This document shows positions 48,092-57,536 of a DNA stretch of 64,000 nucleotides, piece by piece. The stretch spans positions 3,100,001-3,164,000 of the forward strand of contig NZ_CP063808.1 in NCBI RefSeq assembly GCF_018128905.1, in the 5' to 3' direction. The notes below the pieces were generated by a model. It ran no database searches. It was not told the origin of the DNA and saw nothing but the letters and a program-made list of their open reading frames with translations. The stretch comes from Streptomyces sp. A2-16 (GTDB lineage Bacteria > Actinomycetota > Actinomycetes > Streptomycetales > Streptomycetaceae). Positions within the stretch are counted from its first letter, which is position 1; every line of letters starts with the position of its first letter. Both the position numbers and the translations under genes were made by a program.

Positions 48092-49093
48092 TCAGGAAGC
48101 CTTGGCCTTGGCGAACACGACCCACACCTGGCCCTTCGCGAAGTTCACGGGCGTGCCGTCCCCGGTGGTGAACCGCGTGCCGTCCGTCGCCTTCGCCCGC
48201 GTCCAGTTCACGTCGTAGGCGCGGCCGTCGCGCAGCACCTTGGCCTTCCCCGAGCCGACCGTCACGGTGTACGGCGTGTTGTTGCCGAGGAAGTCGTGGA
48301 AGGCGGACTTGCGGACCTTCACGTACTGCACGACGACCGTGGCGGGGGCCAGGCGCTTCCCGTCGGCCGTCACGTCGGGCCTGCCGTCCATGGAGACCAG
48401 CCAGCGCTCCCGGCTCTTGGACCAGGTGAAGGTGAAGCGGGCGGCCGGGTAGCGGACCGTCTCCGAGGTGTCCCTGGTGCCGCCGGCCGGCGCGGGGCCG
48501 TAGCGGAAGCCGGTCGTCAGCGCTGCCGCGCCCGGTGTGACGGGCACCAGGCGCTTCGGCCGCAGATAGAGGTTGTGGGGGGAAGCTTTGTCGGTGCCCC
48601 GGAAGTAGGCGTCGGAGGCCTGCTCGGGGGTCCGCGCGACCAGTGGCGCCCGGTTGATCAGGGGCATCAGCTTGCCCTGGGCGCCCGAGAACGCGAGCGT
48701 CGGGTCGTCGAACTGCCGCAGCAGCTCCAGGTCCGACTCACGGGCGCTGCGCACGGGGCCGACGGCCTTCGGCAGCTTGGTCGCGTACACCGCCATCAGG
48801 CGGCTGAGGCCGCCCTCGACCTGCTCGGCGTAGACGATGTCCGCGGAGTCGATGCCGGTCTGCGGACGCGCCGGACGCACGTTGTCGATCTTCACGGCGA
48901 GCACCGAGGGACGGTCCGCCTTCCCGCTCGGATCCGTGGCGCCCGGCGCCGAGGTGCTCGGCCGCGCCGTGTCGAACTGCCCGCGTCCGTCGTCGCCCGG
49001 GACACGGGGGCTGCCGTGTCCCGTGCAGCCCGCGGCGAAGAGGCCCGTGGCGGTCAGCAGCGCCGCCACCGTGCGGGCGCGTCTTTTGCGCAC
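48092..49093 (-). CDS. YerB-like DUF3048 lipoprotein
   Basis: The 333-residue protein has a lipoprotein signal (RKRRARTVAALLTATGLFA, lipobox AGC with Cys23), a short Pro/Ser/Thr linker and the DUF3048 domain: VKIDNVRPARPQTGIDSADI, YAEQVEGGLSRLMAVYATKL, GPVRSARESDLELLRQFD. YerB-like proteins are surface lipoproteins of unknown function, sometimes linked to the cell envelope. The GTG at 49093 is chosen because AGGGAG lies 6 bp upstream and it gives a proper signal; ATGs at 49123 and 49114 would add residues before it. Confidence 0.82.
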   Translation of the reverse strand: MRKRRARTVAALLTATGLFAAGCTGHGSPRVPGDDGRGQFDTARPSTSAPGATDPSGKADRPSVLAVKIDNVRPARPQTGIDSADIVYAEQVEGGLSRLMAVYATKLPKAVGPVRSARESDLELLRQFDDPTLAFSGAQGKLMPLINRAPLVARTPEQASDAYFRGTDKASPHNLYLRPKRLVPVTPGAAALTTGFRYGPAPAGGTRDTSETVRYPAARFTFTWSKSRERWLVSMDGRPDVTADGKRLAPATVVVQYVKVRKSAFHDFLGNNTPYTVTVGSGKAKVLRDGRAYDVNWTRAKATDGTRFTTGDGTPVNFAKGQVWVVFAKAKAS

Positions 49094-49311
49094 CCTCTGC
49101 TCCCTGTCCACCATGCCCACCATTCCCGCCCGTCTCGTGCCTTTGATTGTGCGCTTATAAGTTCATTGATGGCCATACCCGTCTGTTTCTGATTAGTCGC
49201 GTCGAGTACGCCGATCGGACCTGCATGCGCGGTTCGGCGGACAGCCGCCCGGGTACCCGGGCGCCGACCCAGGACCGACACGCGATGTGGTGACGGAGGG
49301 AGTGCCGGGCG

Positions 49312-50502
49312 ATGAAGGCTGTGACCTGGCAGGGCAAGCGGGACGTGCGGGTGGAGGAAGTGCCCGATCCGAAGATCAAGGAACCGACGGACGCCGTCAT
49401 CCGGATCACCTCGACCGGGCTGTGCGGCTCCGACCTGCATCTGTACGAGGTGCTGACTCCGTTCATGACACCGGGCGACATCCTCGGCCATGAACCCATG
49501 GGCATCGTCGAGGAGGTCGGCGCCGCGGTGCCGGACCTCGCGGTGGGCGACCGGGTCGTCGTGCCCTTCCAGATCGCCTGCGGCAACTGCTGGATGTGCA
49601 TGACCGGGCTGCCGACCCAGTGCGAGACCACCCAGGTCACCAGCGAGGGGATGGGTGCCGCCCTGTTCGGCTACACCCGCCTCTACGGCGCCGTACCGGG
49701 CGCCCAGGCCGAGTACCTGCGGGTCCCGCAGGCCCAGTACGGACCCATCAAGGTCCCCGAGGGGCCGCCGGACGACCGCTTCGTCTACCTCTCCGACGTG
49801 CTGCCCACCGCCTGGCAGGCCGTCGCCTACGCGGACGTCCCCGAAGGCGGCAGCGTCGCCGTGCTCGGCCTCGGCCCCATCGGCGACATGGCCTGCCGGG
49901 TCGCACAGGTGCGGGGCGCCGGGCGGGTGTTCGGCGTGGACCTCGTGTCCGAGCGGCTGCGCCGGGCACGCGCGCGTGGCGTGGAGACGTACGACCTCCG
50001 GAGCTTCGACAGCGAGAAGGAGCTCGTCCAGGCGATCCGCGACGAGACCGACGGACGCGGCCCGGACGCCGTGATCGACGCCGTCGGAACCGAGGCGCAC
50101 GGCAGCGCGGCCGCCCGCCTCGCCCAGAACGCCGCGGCCCTGCTGCCCAGGAAGCTCAGCGGGCCGTTCGCCGAGCGCTTCAGCGTCGACCGGCTCGCCG
50201 CCCTGCACACCGCCATCGAACTGGTGCGCCGCGGCGGCACGCTCTCCCTCACCGGCGTCTACGGCGGCATGGCCGACCCGCTGCCCATGCTCACGATGTT
50301 CGACAAGCAGATCCAGATCCGGATGGGCCAGGCCAACGTGCGGCGCTGGGCCGACGAGATCATCCCGTACCTGACCGACGAGGACCCGCTCGGTGTCGAC
50401 GACTTCGCGACCCATCACGTGCCGCTGTCGGACGCCCCGCACGCGTACGAGATGTTCCAGAAGAAGCAGGAGGGCGCGGTCAAGGTCCTGATGCGGCCCT
50501 GA
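49312..50502 (+). CDS. Zinc-dependent alcohol dehydrogenase, glutathione-independent formaldehyde-dehydrogenase-like
   Basis: The 396-residue MDR-family enzyme has the catalytic zinc site (TGLCGSDLH; GHEPMG), a structural zinc motif (CGNCWMCMTGLPTQCE) and the NAD fold GLGPIGDMACRVAQV. The long insert (LFGYTRLYGAVPGAQAEYLR) resembles Pseudomonas FdhA-like dehydrogenases. The true substrate may be a simple aldehyde or alcohol. It has GGGAGTGCCGGGCG upstream of its ATG. It is divergent from the DUF3048 gene across 218 bp and convergent with the ligase gene 9 bp away. Confidence 0.85.
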   Translation: MKAVTWQGKRDVRVEEVPDPKIKEPTDAVIRITSTGLCGSDLHLYEVLTPFMTPGDILGHEPMGIVEEVGAAVPDLAVGDRVVVPFQIACGNCWMCMTGLPTQCETTQVTSEGMGAALFGYTRLYGAVPGAQAEYLRVPQAQYGPIKVPEGPPDDRFVYLSDVLPTAWQAVAYADVPEGGSVAVLGLGPIGDMACRVAQVRGAGRVFGVDLVSERLRRARARGVETYDLRSFDSEKELVQAIRDETDGRGPDAVIDAVGTEAHGSAAARLAQNAAALLPRKLSGPFAERFSVDRLAALHTAIELVRRGGTLSLTGVYGGMADPLPMLTMFDKQIQIRMGQANVRRWADEIIPYLTDEDPLGVDDFATHHVPLSDAPHAYEMFQKKQEGAVKVLMRP

Positions 50503-50511
50503 CCCGGCTGC

Positions 50512-51573
50512 TCAGCCCAGGATCTCGTCCAGGTCGTAGCGCACCGGCTCCTCCAGCTGCGCGTAGGTGCAGCTGGAAGGGGTCCGGTCGGGCCGCCAGC
50601 GGCGGAAGCGGGCGGTGTGGCGGAACCGTGCCCCGTTCTCCATGTGGTCGTACGCCACCTCCGCCACCCGTTCCGGTCTGAGCGGCACCCAGGACAGGTC
50701 CTTCTTGCCCGACCAGCGGCTCGGCGCCCCGGGCAGCCGGGCGCTCTCGTGCGCGGCCTCCTCGGCCCAGGCCGCCCAGGGGTGCCCGGACACGTCCTCC
50801 ATCCGCAGCGGCTCCAGCTCCTCGATCAGCTCGGCCCGCCGCTTCATCGGGAAGGCCGCGGACACGCCGACGTGCTGGAGCGTGCCCCGCTCGTCGTACA
50901 GGCCCAGCAGCAGCGAGCCGACGACCGGGCCGCTCTTGTGCAGCCGGTAGCCCGCGACCACCACGTCCGCCGTCCGCTCGTGCTTGATCTTGAACATCGC
51001 GCGCTCGTCCTGGAGGTAGCGCAGGGCCGGCGGCTTGGCGATGACACCGTCCAGGCCCGCGCCCTCGTACTGCTCGAACCACTCCTGTGCCACGTCGATG
51101 TCGGTCGTCGCCGGTGCCAGGTGCACCGGGGCGGTGACCCCCGACAGGGCCGCGGCGAGGAGGTGTCTGCGGTCGGTCAGCGGGACGTTCAGCAGCGACT
51201 CGTCCTCCAGGGCCAGCAGGTCGAAGGCGACGAAGGAGGCAGGCGTCCGCTCGGCCAGCGTCCGTACCCGCGAGGCCGCCGGGTGGATCCGCTCGGTCAG
51301 CGCGTCGAAGTCGAGGCGCCCCTCCCGCGCGATCACGATCTCCCCGTCCATCACGCACCGCTCCGGCAGCCGCTCGCGCAGGGCCTCGACCAGTTCAGGA
51401 AAGTACCTGGTCAGCGGCTTGCCGGTACGGCTGCCCAGTTCGACCTCCGCCCCGTCGCGGAACACGATGGCCCGGAAGCCGTCCCACTTCGCCTCGTAGT
51501 GCATGTCCGGCGGGATCTTCGCCACCGACTTGGCGAGCATGGGCTTCACAGGGGGCATCACCGGCAGATCCAT
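50512..51573 (-). CDS. ATP-dependent DNA ligase, LigC type
   Basis: The 353-residue ligase has the nucleotidyl-transfer motif I KWDGFR (Lys29 attacks ATP), motif III VAFDLLAL, motif IV DGVIAK and motif V MFKIKH, then an OB-fold domain (VVAGYRLHKSGPVVGSLLLG). No polymerase or nuclease part is fused, so it fits stand-alone LigC enzymes of actinobacteria, probably involved in DNA repair including end joining. It is divergent from the LigD-type polymerase gene, with 74 bp between, which may hold a shared regulatory region. Confidence 0.9.
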   Translation of the reverse strand: MDLPVMPPVKPMLAKSVAKIPPDMHYEAKWDGFRAIVFRDGAEVELGSRTGKPLTRYFPELVEALRERLPERCVMDGEIVIAREGRLDFDALTERIHPAASRVRTLAERTPASFVAFDLLALEDESLLNVPLTDRRHLLAAALSGVTAPVHLAPATTDIDVAQEWFEQYEGAGLDGVIAKPPALRYLQDERAMFKIKHERTADVVVAGYRLHKSGPVVGSLLLGLYDERGTLQHVGVSAAFPMKRRAELIEELEPLRMEDVSGHPWAAWAEEAAHESARLPGAPSRWSGKKDLSWVPLRPERVAEVAYDHMENGARFRHTARFRRWRPDRTPSSCTYAQLEEPVRYDLDEILG

Positions 51574-51647
51574 GGTCCCGATTCTGCTGGGCGGTGTTGC
51601 TTTTCGCCTGATATGCGAGCTTCGCTCCGCGGGCCTACCGTGGCCGC

Positions 51648-52673
51648 ATGGGTGACGCGGTGGAACTGGAGGCGGCAGGCCGGACCGTACGGCTGTCCAG
51701 CCCGGACAAGATTTTCTTCCCGGAGCGCGGCTTCACCAAGCTGGACCTCGCCCGCTACTACCAGGCCGTCGCCCCTGGCATCCTGCGCGCCCTGCGCAAC
51801 CGCCCCACCACGCTGGAGCGCTACCCGGACGGTGTGACCGGCGAGAACTTCTTCCAGAAACGGGCGCCCAAGAACATGCCCGACTGGATCCCCACCGCCC
51901 ACATCACCTTCCCCAGCGGCCGCAGCGCCGACGAGATGTGCCCGACCGAGGAGGCGGCCGTCCTGTGGGCCGCCCAGTACGGCACGCTCACCTTCCACCC
52001 CTGGCCGGTCCGCCGCGACGACGTCGACCGTCCCGACGAACTCCGTATCGACCTCGACCCGCAGCCCGGCACGGACTACGACGACGCCGTGCGCGCCGCC
52101 CATGAACTGCGGTCGGTACTGGCGGAGTTCGGCGGTCTGCGCGGCTGGCCCAAGACCTCCGGCGGACGCGGCCTGCACGTCTTCGTGCCGATCGAACCGC
52201 GCTGGACCTTCACCCAGGTGCGCCGGGCCGCGATCGCCGTCGGCCGGGAGATGGAGCGCCGGATGCCGGACCACGTGACGATCAAGTGGTGGAAGGAGGA
52301 GCGCGGCGAGCGCATCTTCCTCGACTACAACCAGACGGCCCGCGACCGCACGATCGCCTCCGCCTATTCGGTACGGCCCCGTCCGCACGCCCCCGTCTCC
52401 GCGCCCCTGCGCTGGGAGGAGGTCGGCGAGGCCCACCCTCAGGACTTCGACCTCGCGACCATGCCCGCGCGCTTCGCCGAACTCGGCGACGTGCACGCGG
52501 ACATGGACGATCACGCGTTCTCCCTGGAGCCCCTGCTGGAGCTGGCCCGCCGTGACGAGCACGACCACGGACTGGGCGATCTGCCGTACCCGCCCGAGTA
52601 TCCGAAGATGCCGGGGGAACCCAAGCGAGTACAGCCGAGCCGTGCCAGGAAGCCCGGTTCTACAGCTCCTTGA
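51648..52673 (+). CDS. LigD-type polymerase/primase (AEP-family PolDom)
   Basis: The 341-residue protein matches the primase-polymerase domain of bacterial end-joining LigD: SPDKIFFPERGFTKLDLARY, RYPDGVTGENFFQKRAP, the metal-binding RIDLDPQPGT, SGGRGLHVFVPI, and FLDYNQTARDRTIASAYSVR. Extra Pro-rich residues make up the C-terminus. It is encoded apart from the ligase but divergent from it, so the two could work together in repair synthesis and ligation. Its stop overlaps the 3' end of the next, convergent gene by 14 bp. Confidence 0.88.
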   Translation: MGDAVELEAAGRTVRLSSPDKIFFPERGFTKLDLARYYQAVAPGILRALRNRPTTLERYPDGVTGENFFQKRAPKNMPDWIPTAHITFPSGRSADEMCPTEEAAVLWAAQYGTLTFHPWPVRRDDVDRPDELRIDLDPQPGTDYDDAVRAAHELRSVLAEFGGLRGWPKTSGGRGLHVFVPIEPRWTFTQVRRAAIAVGREMERRMPDHVTIKWWKEERGERIFLDYNQTARDRTIASAYSVRPRPHAPVSAPLRWEEVGEAHPQDFDLATMPARFAELGDVHADMDDHAFSLEPLLELARRDEHDHGLGDLPYPPEYPKMPGEPKRVQPSRARKPGSTAP

Positions 52674-54852
52674 TCCTGACGTCCCGGTAGGAGACCACGT
52701 CCGTCGTGCCGTGCACCTGGAGTCCGATGTAGCCGGAGGAGAACCGCCGTCCGTCGGTGCCCGGGTCGTCCGAGCGCGCCGGATAGAAGTCCTGGCCGCC
52801 GATGTTGTCGAACTCGTTGATCAGCACGCCGTTGCGGTAGACCGAGTAGTGCTGGTCGACCACCCGGATCTCGTAGTCGTTCCACGTGCCCTTCTGGGTG
52901 ACGCCGGCACCGGCGAGCCCCACCCGGTCGAAACCGTAGACCGACCCGGTCTTGTACATGTCGCCGTCGGGACGGTCGAACACCTGCACCTCGTGCCCGA
53001 ACTTGATGGCCGCCCACTCCGGCCGGGGCTCCTCCGGGTGGTCATGGATCCACGGGAACCGCACGAACACACCGGAGTTGGCGTTGCCGGTGCCCGGGGC
53101 GTCGTCCCGCCACTGGAGCTTGAGCGAGAAGTCGCCGTACGTGCGCTCCGGGAACCAGAGCATGCCGAGGCCGTCCCGCGTGGTGCCGGACGTGATCGAC
53201 CCGTCGCCGTTCGGCGCGAACGAACCGCCGCCCACCTGCTGCCACTTGGCGAAGGAGGCCGCGCTGCCGTCGAGGATCGTGCGGTAGCCCTCGGTCTGCC
53301 CGGGCCTGCCGATCCCGGACTCGCGGGCCGCCGCGTCGATCGCGTCGTACTCCCGCTCGTCGAGGACGCCCTCCTTGAAGAGCCTGTCCAGGACCGTCTT
53401 CACGTGCTTGAGGAACAGCGCGTGGGACGTCCACTCCTTCTCGTCCTCGATCAACTCGTTGATCCGGCAACGGCTGTTGGTGATCCGGTTCGGCACACCG
53501 GAGTCGACCGTGCCGACGATCACCGTCAACCGCTCGTCGAGTTCCGCGCAGTTGGGGGCCGGGACCTGACTGGAGACCACGGTGAAGGTCACCGTGCGCG
53601 CGGCCGAGGTGTTGCCTGCCTTGTCCCTCGCCCGGTACGCCAGGGTGTGCGTGCCCGCCCGGTCGACGACCACGGGAGCCGTGTACGCCAGGTAGGGGCC
53701 GGCGTCGATCGAGTACTCGACACCGGCGACCCCCGAACCGCCCTCGTCCGTGGCGCTGACGGTCACCCTGGCGTTGCCCACGTACGCCCCGTCGGAGTTC
53801 CGGGTGCCGTCCACGGTCACACCGGTCACCGGCGGGGTGGTGTCCTGCGGGGCCGCCGCGACCACCGTGAAGCGGACGCTCTTGTCGGCGGCCACGTTGC
53901 CCGCCTTGTCGGTCGCCCGGTAGCGCACGGTGTGGGAGCCGACCTGGTGCACCATCACGGGCATCGTGTACGGCTGCCAGGCACCGTCGTTCACCGCGTA
54001 CTCGATGGTGTTGACCCCGGATCCGGTGTCGGAGGCCGACACGGTCACGGTCGCCATGTCGATGTACGTCCCGTCCGGGTTCTGCTGCCCGCCGACCGTC
54101 GCCGAGGTGTCCGGCGGGGCGGTGTCGTCGGAGGGCGGCGGGACGACCGTGAACTCGGCGCTCCTCTCCTCGGAGACATTGCCCGCCTTGTCGACGGCCC
54201 GGTGGCGGACCTTGTGACTGCCGACCTGGTCCACGACGACCGGGGCGGTGTACGGCTGCCAGGCGCCCGTGTCCCCGATCGCGTACTCGATCCGGTCGAC
54301 GCCGGAGCCGCCGGCCTCGTCGGTCGCCGTGACGGCCACGCTCGCGGAACCCACGTACTGACCCTGGGCGTTCTGTGTGCCGGTCACCTGGGCGCGGGAG
54401 GTCGGCGCGGTGGTGTCCTCGCCGGTGCCCTCGGTCACCACGAGGATGCCCTGCATCTGCCCGTGGCCCGGGATCGTGCAGTGGTAGAAGTAACGGCCCG
54501 GGGTGAGCGTGACCTCGGCCGTGTGCCGGCCGCCCATGTCGTCGTTGGGGTTGGCGAGGATGTTGAGTTCCACGTCGTTGTTGAACTCGGGATCGCTGGT
54601 CACGAAGGTCAGCGTGTGCGGCATCCCGGTGGTGTTGCCGGTGGCCTTGCTGTTCTCGAAGACGATCGTGGCCGTGCCGGCGACAGCGGTCGTCGGTGCG
54701 GAGTTGTACTTGGTGATGTCGTCGCCGGCGGTCCAGGTGAGGACCTGGGCCGCCGCGTCGGCCCGTTCGGGCCGTGCCGTGGACGTCGACTGGAGGCCGA
54801 GCATCATCAGCAGGGCGGCCAACAGGACGGTCAGAGCTCTGCGGTGGCGCAT
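52660..54852 (-). CDS. Secreted cupredoxin, Ig-like repeat and 3-keto-disaccharide hydrolase protein
   Basis: The 730-residue protein has a signal peptide (RHRRALTVLLAALLMMLGLQ), a plastocyanin-like domain (about 35-145; His in MPHTLTFV, and Cys, His and Met in YFYHCTIPGHGQMQG), three beta-repeat modules each with DKAGN (about 150-240, 250-340, 345-430) and a C-terminal DUF1080/3-keto-disaccharide hydrolase lectin-like domain (about 530-730: WQQVGGGSFAPNGDGSI; HEVQVFDRPDGDMYKTGSVY). It follows the ThuA/GSDH gene by TGATG coupling, so the two are one operon, probably for oxidised-sugar handling outside the cell. Confidence 0.82.
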   Translation of the reverse strand: MRHRRALTVLLAALLMMLGLQSTSTARPERADAAAQVLTWTAGDDITKYNSAPTTAVAGTATIVFENSKATGNTTGMPHTLTFVTSDPEFNNDVELNILANPNDDMGGRHTAEVTLTPGRYFYHCTIPGHGQMQGILVVTEGTGEDTTAPTSRAQVTGTQNAQGQYVGSASVAVTATDEAGGSGVDRIEYAIGDTGAWQPYTAPVVVDQVGSHKVRHRAVDKAGNVSEERSAEFTVVPPPSDDTAPPDTSATVGGQQNPDGTYIDMATVTVSASDTGSGVNTIEYAVNDGAWQPYTMPVMVHQVGSHTVRYRATDKAGNVAADKSVRFTVVAAAPQDTTPPVTGVTVDGTRNSDGAYVGNARVTVSATDEGGSGVAGVEYSIDAGPYLAYTAPVVVDRAGTHTLAYRARDKAGNTSAARTVTFTVVSSQVPAPNCAELDERLTVIVGTVDSGVPNRITNSRCRINELIEDEKEWTSHALFLKHVKTVLDRLFKEGVLDEREYDAIDAAARESGIGRPGQTEGYRTILDGSAASFAKWQQVGGGSFAPNGDGSITSGTTRDGLGMLWFPERTYGDFSLKLQWRDDAPGTGNANSGVFVRFPWIHDHPEEPRPEWAAIKFGHEVQVFDRPDGDMYKTGSVYGFDRVGLAGAGVTQKGTWNDYEIRVVDQHYSVYRNGVLINEFDNIGGQDFYPARSDDPGTDGRRFSSGYIGLQVHGTTDVVSYRDVRIKEL

Positions 54853-57347
54853 CACTGCCCTCCCCTTGCGAGCTGTCCGGCGGCCGGAGTGGGCCCGCCG
54901 CCCTGGTAGGTGATCCGCCACAGCGCCGACTTGGCGTCCGAGGTGAAGAACCCGCGCCCGTAGTCGAGGACGTAGAGCGCGCCGTCCGGACCGAACTTCC
55001 AGTCCATGAGGTTCTTGATGCCGTCGTTGCCGATCGGCACGATCTTCTTGAGCGGCTCGGAGTGCACGGGCAGTCCGCCGTCGCCGTGGTTCCTCGGATC
55101 GGTGATGACCGCGTTGCGTGGCTGGTCGGCGTCGTAGAAGTCGCCGACGAACCACTTGCCGTCCCAGTAGGAGGGCCACTTGACCGTGCTCGCGCCGGCC
55201 GGGTCGTAGCGGTAGACCGGGCCGTTCATCGCGGCCTGGCCGCCGCCCTTGAGCCACGGGAGCAGGTACTTGGCGTCCTCCTGCTTGTAGCTGGGGATGC
55301 CGTTCGCGTCCCGCGGGTAGTCCGGGGCGCCGCCCTGCGGCGAGTACCAGATGTTGTTGCCGGTGACCGGCGGGAGGTTGACCAGACCGTCGTTGTTGGG
55401 CGATTCGTTCTTCGGGTGGTCGCAGTCGTACCAGCCGAGCGGCTGGTTGGGGTCGGGCAGGTTGCGGTCCCGGTAGGGCTGCTTGTTGCCCATGCAGTAC
55501 GGCCAGCCCCGGTTGCTCGCCCTGGTGATCACGGCGAAGGTGTCGTACTTGGCCGGGCCCCAGGTCGTCGAGGGCGCGCTCGCGTCGGGGCCGACCCATC
55601 CGGCGTACAGGATGTCGGTCTTGCGGTCGACGAAGATGCGGGCCGGGTTCCTGACCCCCATCACATAGATCTCGCCGCGGGTCTTGCCGCCGCCCTCCGC
55701 GGTCTCCCTGCCGGTGAAGAGGTTCCCCTCGGGCAGGGTGTACGTCCCGTCGGCCTCCGGGTGGATGCGCAGGATCTTGCCGTTGAGGTTGTTGGTGTTG
55801 CCGGCGGTGCGGCGAGCGTCCGCGAAGGAGACGCCCTTGTAGTTCGGCTGCGGGTTGTTGCCCGAGTAACCCCCGCTGAAGCCACTGGAGTTGTTGTCAC
55901 CGGTCGCGATGTACAGGTTGCCCTTGGAGTCCCACGACATGCCGCCGCCCGAGTGGCAGCAACTGTGCACCTGGACCGGCCACTTGAGCAGAACCTTCTC
56001 GCTGTTCAGGTCCAGCTTGTTCGTCGCGAGGTCGAGTGTGAAGCGGGAGACCCGCCGCTCGGCCATCCGGGTGTCACGGTTGAGCCGGGAGTGCGGGGTG
56101 TAGTGCAGATACACCCAGCCGTTCTCCTCGAACCGCGGGTCGAGCTCGATGCCGAGCAGCCCCTCCTCGACCTTGACCAGCTCGTCGCCGCCGCCCTTGT
56201 TGCCGAAGACGGTCAACGCGCCCGCGAGGGTGACCTTCCTGGTCCTCGGGTCGTAGACGTGGATCTCACCCTTGCCCTTGCCGATGTCGGGGTTGTTCCA
56301 GTCGGTGATCACGGGCTGGGAGGAGTCGGCGCCGCCCCGGCCGATGTACAGGACCCGCCCGTCGGGCGCGGTGACCAGGCCGTGCGGCTCGCCGATCTGG
56401 TCGTTCTGGCCCGGCTGGTTGGGCTGGGTGAGGCGCTCCGCCTTGTAGTTGCCGTTGATGGTGGCCCTGCAGTCGGCCTGCACGAGCCTGCTGGTCCACA
56501 GCAGCGCACCGCGCAGATGGGCGCGGAAGTCGGTCTCGTCGTACGAGGACGCCGTGCCGCCCATGCCGGTGTAGAAGGACCGGCCCCCGTCGTAGTCCCG
56601 GCACCAACTGACGGGGTGGTCCCAGCCGTTGGCGCCTGTTCCCGGTTGGTACGTCGACTCGCGCACCCGGGCCACGGTGTGCACGTCACCGGACGGGTTC
56701 TTCGTCCAGTTGAACCACTGGTCGGGTCGCTTCCACTGCACCGGCAGATCCTTGGTCGCCGGATGCTGCCGGTCGCCCACCTCGACGGTGGCCCGCTGGA
56801 CGGCCGTCGGACTGGAGGCGGCGGGGCGGGCACCGACCAGCCCGGTGAACCAGTCGGAGTACGGCTCGGCGCGGGCCGCGTCATGGACCCCGACGAAACC
56901 GCCGCCCGCCTCCATGTAGGCCTCCAGGCCGGCCTCCTGGTCGGCGTCGAGGACGTCCCCGCCTCCGGTCAGGAAGACGATCGCGTTGTAACTCCCCAGC
57001 GCCCGCTCGTCGGTGAAGACGCGGGGGTCGTCGGTCGCCTCGGTCTCGAACCGCTGGTTCGCCGGGCCGGACAGCCCGATCCTCTCGATCGCCGCGATAC
57101 CGGCGTTGACGACAGGTGACTCGTCCCCGGCCGCCGCGGACCCGTAGAAGACCAGCACCCGCACGTCACCGCCGCCCGGTGGCGACTTGACGGACATCGT
57201 TGTCGCGGACGGATCGGGCGCAGGCAGCGCGCCCGCCGCCGGCCCGGACATCAGCCCGGCCGCGACGATCCCCGCGGTCAACGCGACCGTCCAGATCCGT
57301 CTTCTCGCGCTTCCTCCGCTTCTCGCGCTCAACCCTCGTAAGTGCAT
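54852..57347 (-). CDS. Secreted ThuA and PQQ-dependent glucose/sorbosone dehydrogenase-like fusion
   Basis: The 831-residue protein has a signal (RRIWTVALTAGIVAAGLMSG), a ThuA-like amidotransferase-fold domain (about 65-285: RVLVFYGSA...IVFLTGGGDVLDADQEAGLE; GGFVGVHDA) and a beta-propeller of the soluble glucose/sorbosone dehydrogenase family (about 320-820: QIGEPHGLVTAPDGRVLYIG; GLLGIELDPRFEENGWVYLH; SCCHSGGGMSWDSKGNLYIA). ThuA is linked to 3-keto-sugar (trehalose) metabolism. The ATG at 57347 has GAGGAGGTG upstream. It is divergent from the laccase gene. Confidence 0.82.
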   Translation of the reverse strand: MHLRGLSARSGGSARRRIWTVALTAGIVAAGLMSGPAAGALPAPDPSATTMSVKSPPGGGDVRVLVFYGSAAAGDESPVVNAGIAAIERIGLSGPANQRFETEATDDPRVFTDERALGSYNAIVFLTGGGDVLDADQEAGLEAYMEAGGGFVGVHDAARAEPYSDWFTGLVGARPAASSPTAVQRATVEVGDRQHPATKDLPVQWKRPDQWFNWTKNPSGDVHTVARVRESTYQPGTGANGWDHPVSWCRDYDGGRSFYTGMGGTASSYDETDFRAHLRGALLWTSRLVQADCRATINGNYKAERLTQPNQPGQNDQIGEPHGLVTAPDGRVLYIGRGGADSSQPVITDWNNPDIGKGKGEIHVYDPRTRKVTLAGALTVFGNKGGGDELVKVEEGLLGIELDPRFEENGWVYLHYTPHSRLNRDTRMAERRVSRFTLDLATNKLDLNSEKVLLKWPVQVHSCCHSGGGMSWDSKGNLYIATGDNNSSGFSGGYSGNNPQPNYKGVSFADARRTAGNTNNLNGKILRIHPEADGTYTLPEGNLFTGRETAEGGGKTRGEIYVMGVRNPARIFVDRKTDILYAGWVGPDASAPSTTWGPAKYDTFAVITRASNRGWPYCMGNKQPYRDRNLPDPNQPLGWYDCDHPKNESPNNDGLVNLPPVTGNNIWYSPQGGAPDYPRDANGIPSYKQEDAKYLLPWLKGGGQAAMNGPVYRYDPAGASTVKWPSYWDGKWFVGDFYDADQPRNAVITDPRNHGDGGLPVHSEPLKKIVPIGNDGIKNLMDWKFGPDGALYVLDYGRGFFTSDAKSALWRITYQGGGPTPAAGQLARGGQ

Positions 57348-57536
57348 GGGCACCTCCTCGGTCACAGCAACAGCGCCATGGAAGCTAGACCCCTTTGCGT
57401 CACTCGCCAATACCTATGACCGGGATCGAACGAACTTTGTCCTGAGTGTGGATAAACGGCCGCGGGGCCGGTACCGTCTCACAGGTTCATCACAGGTACG
57501 TCTCCGCAAAACCCGTATCACGGTGGGGAGTTCTGC

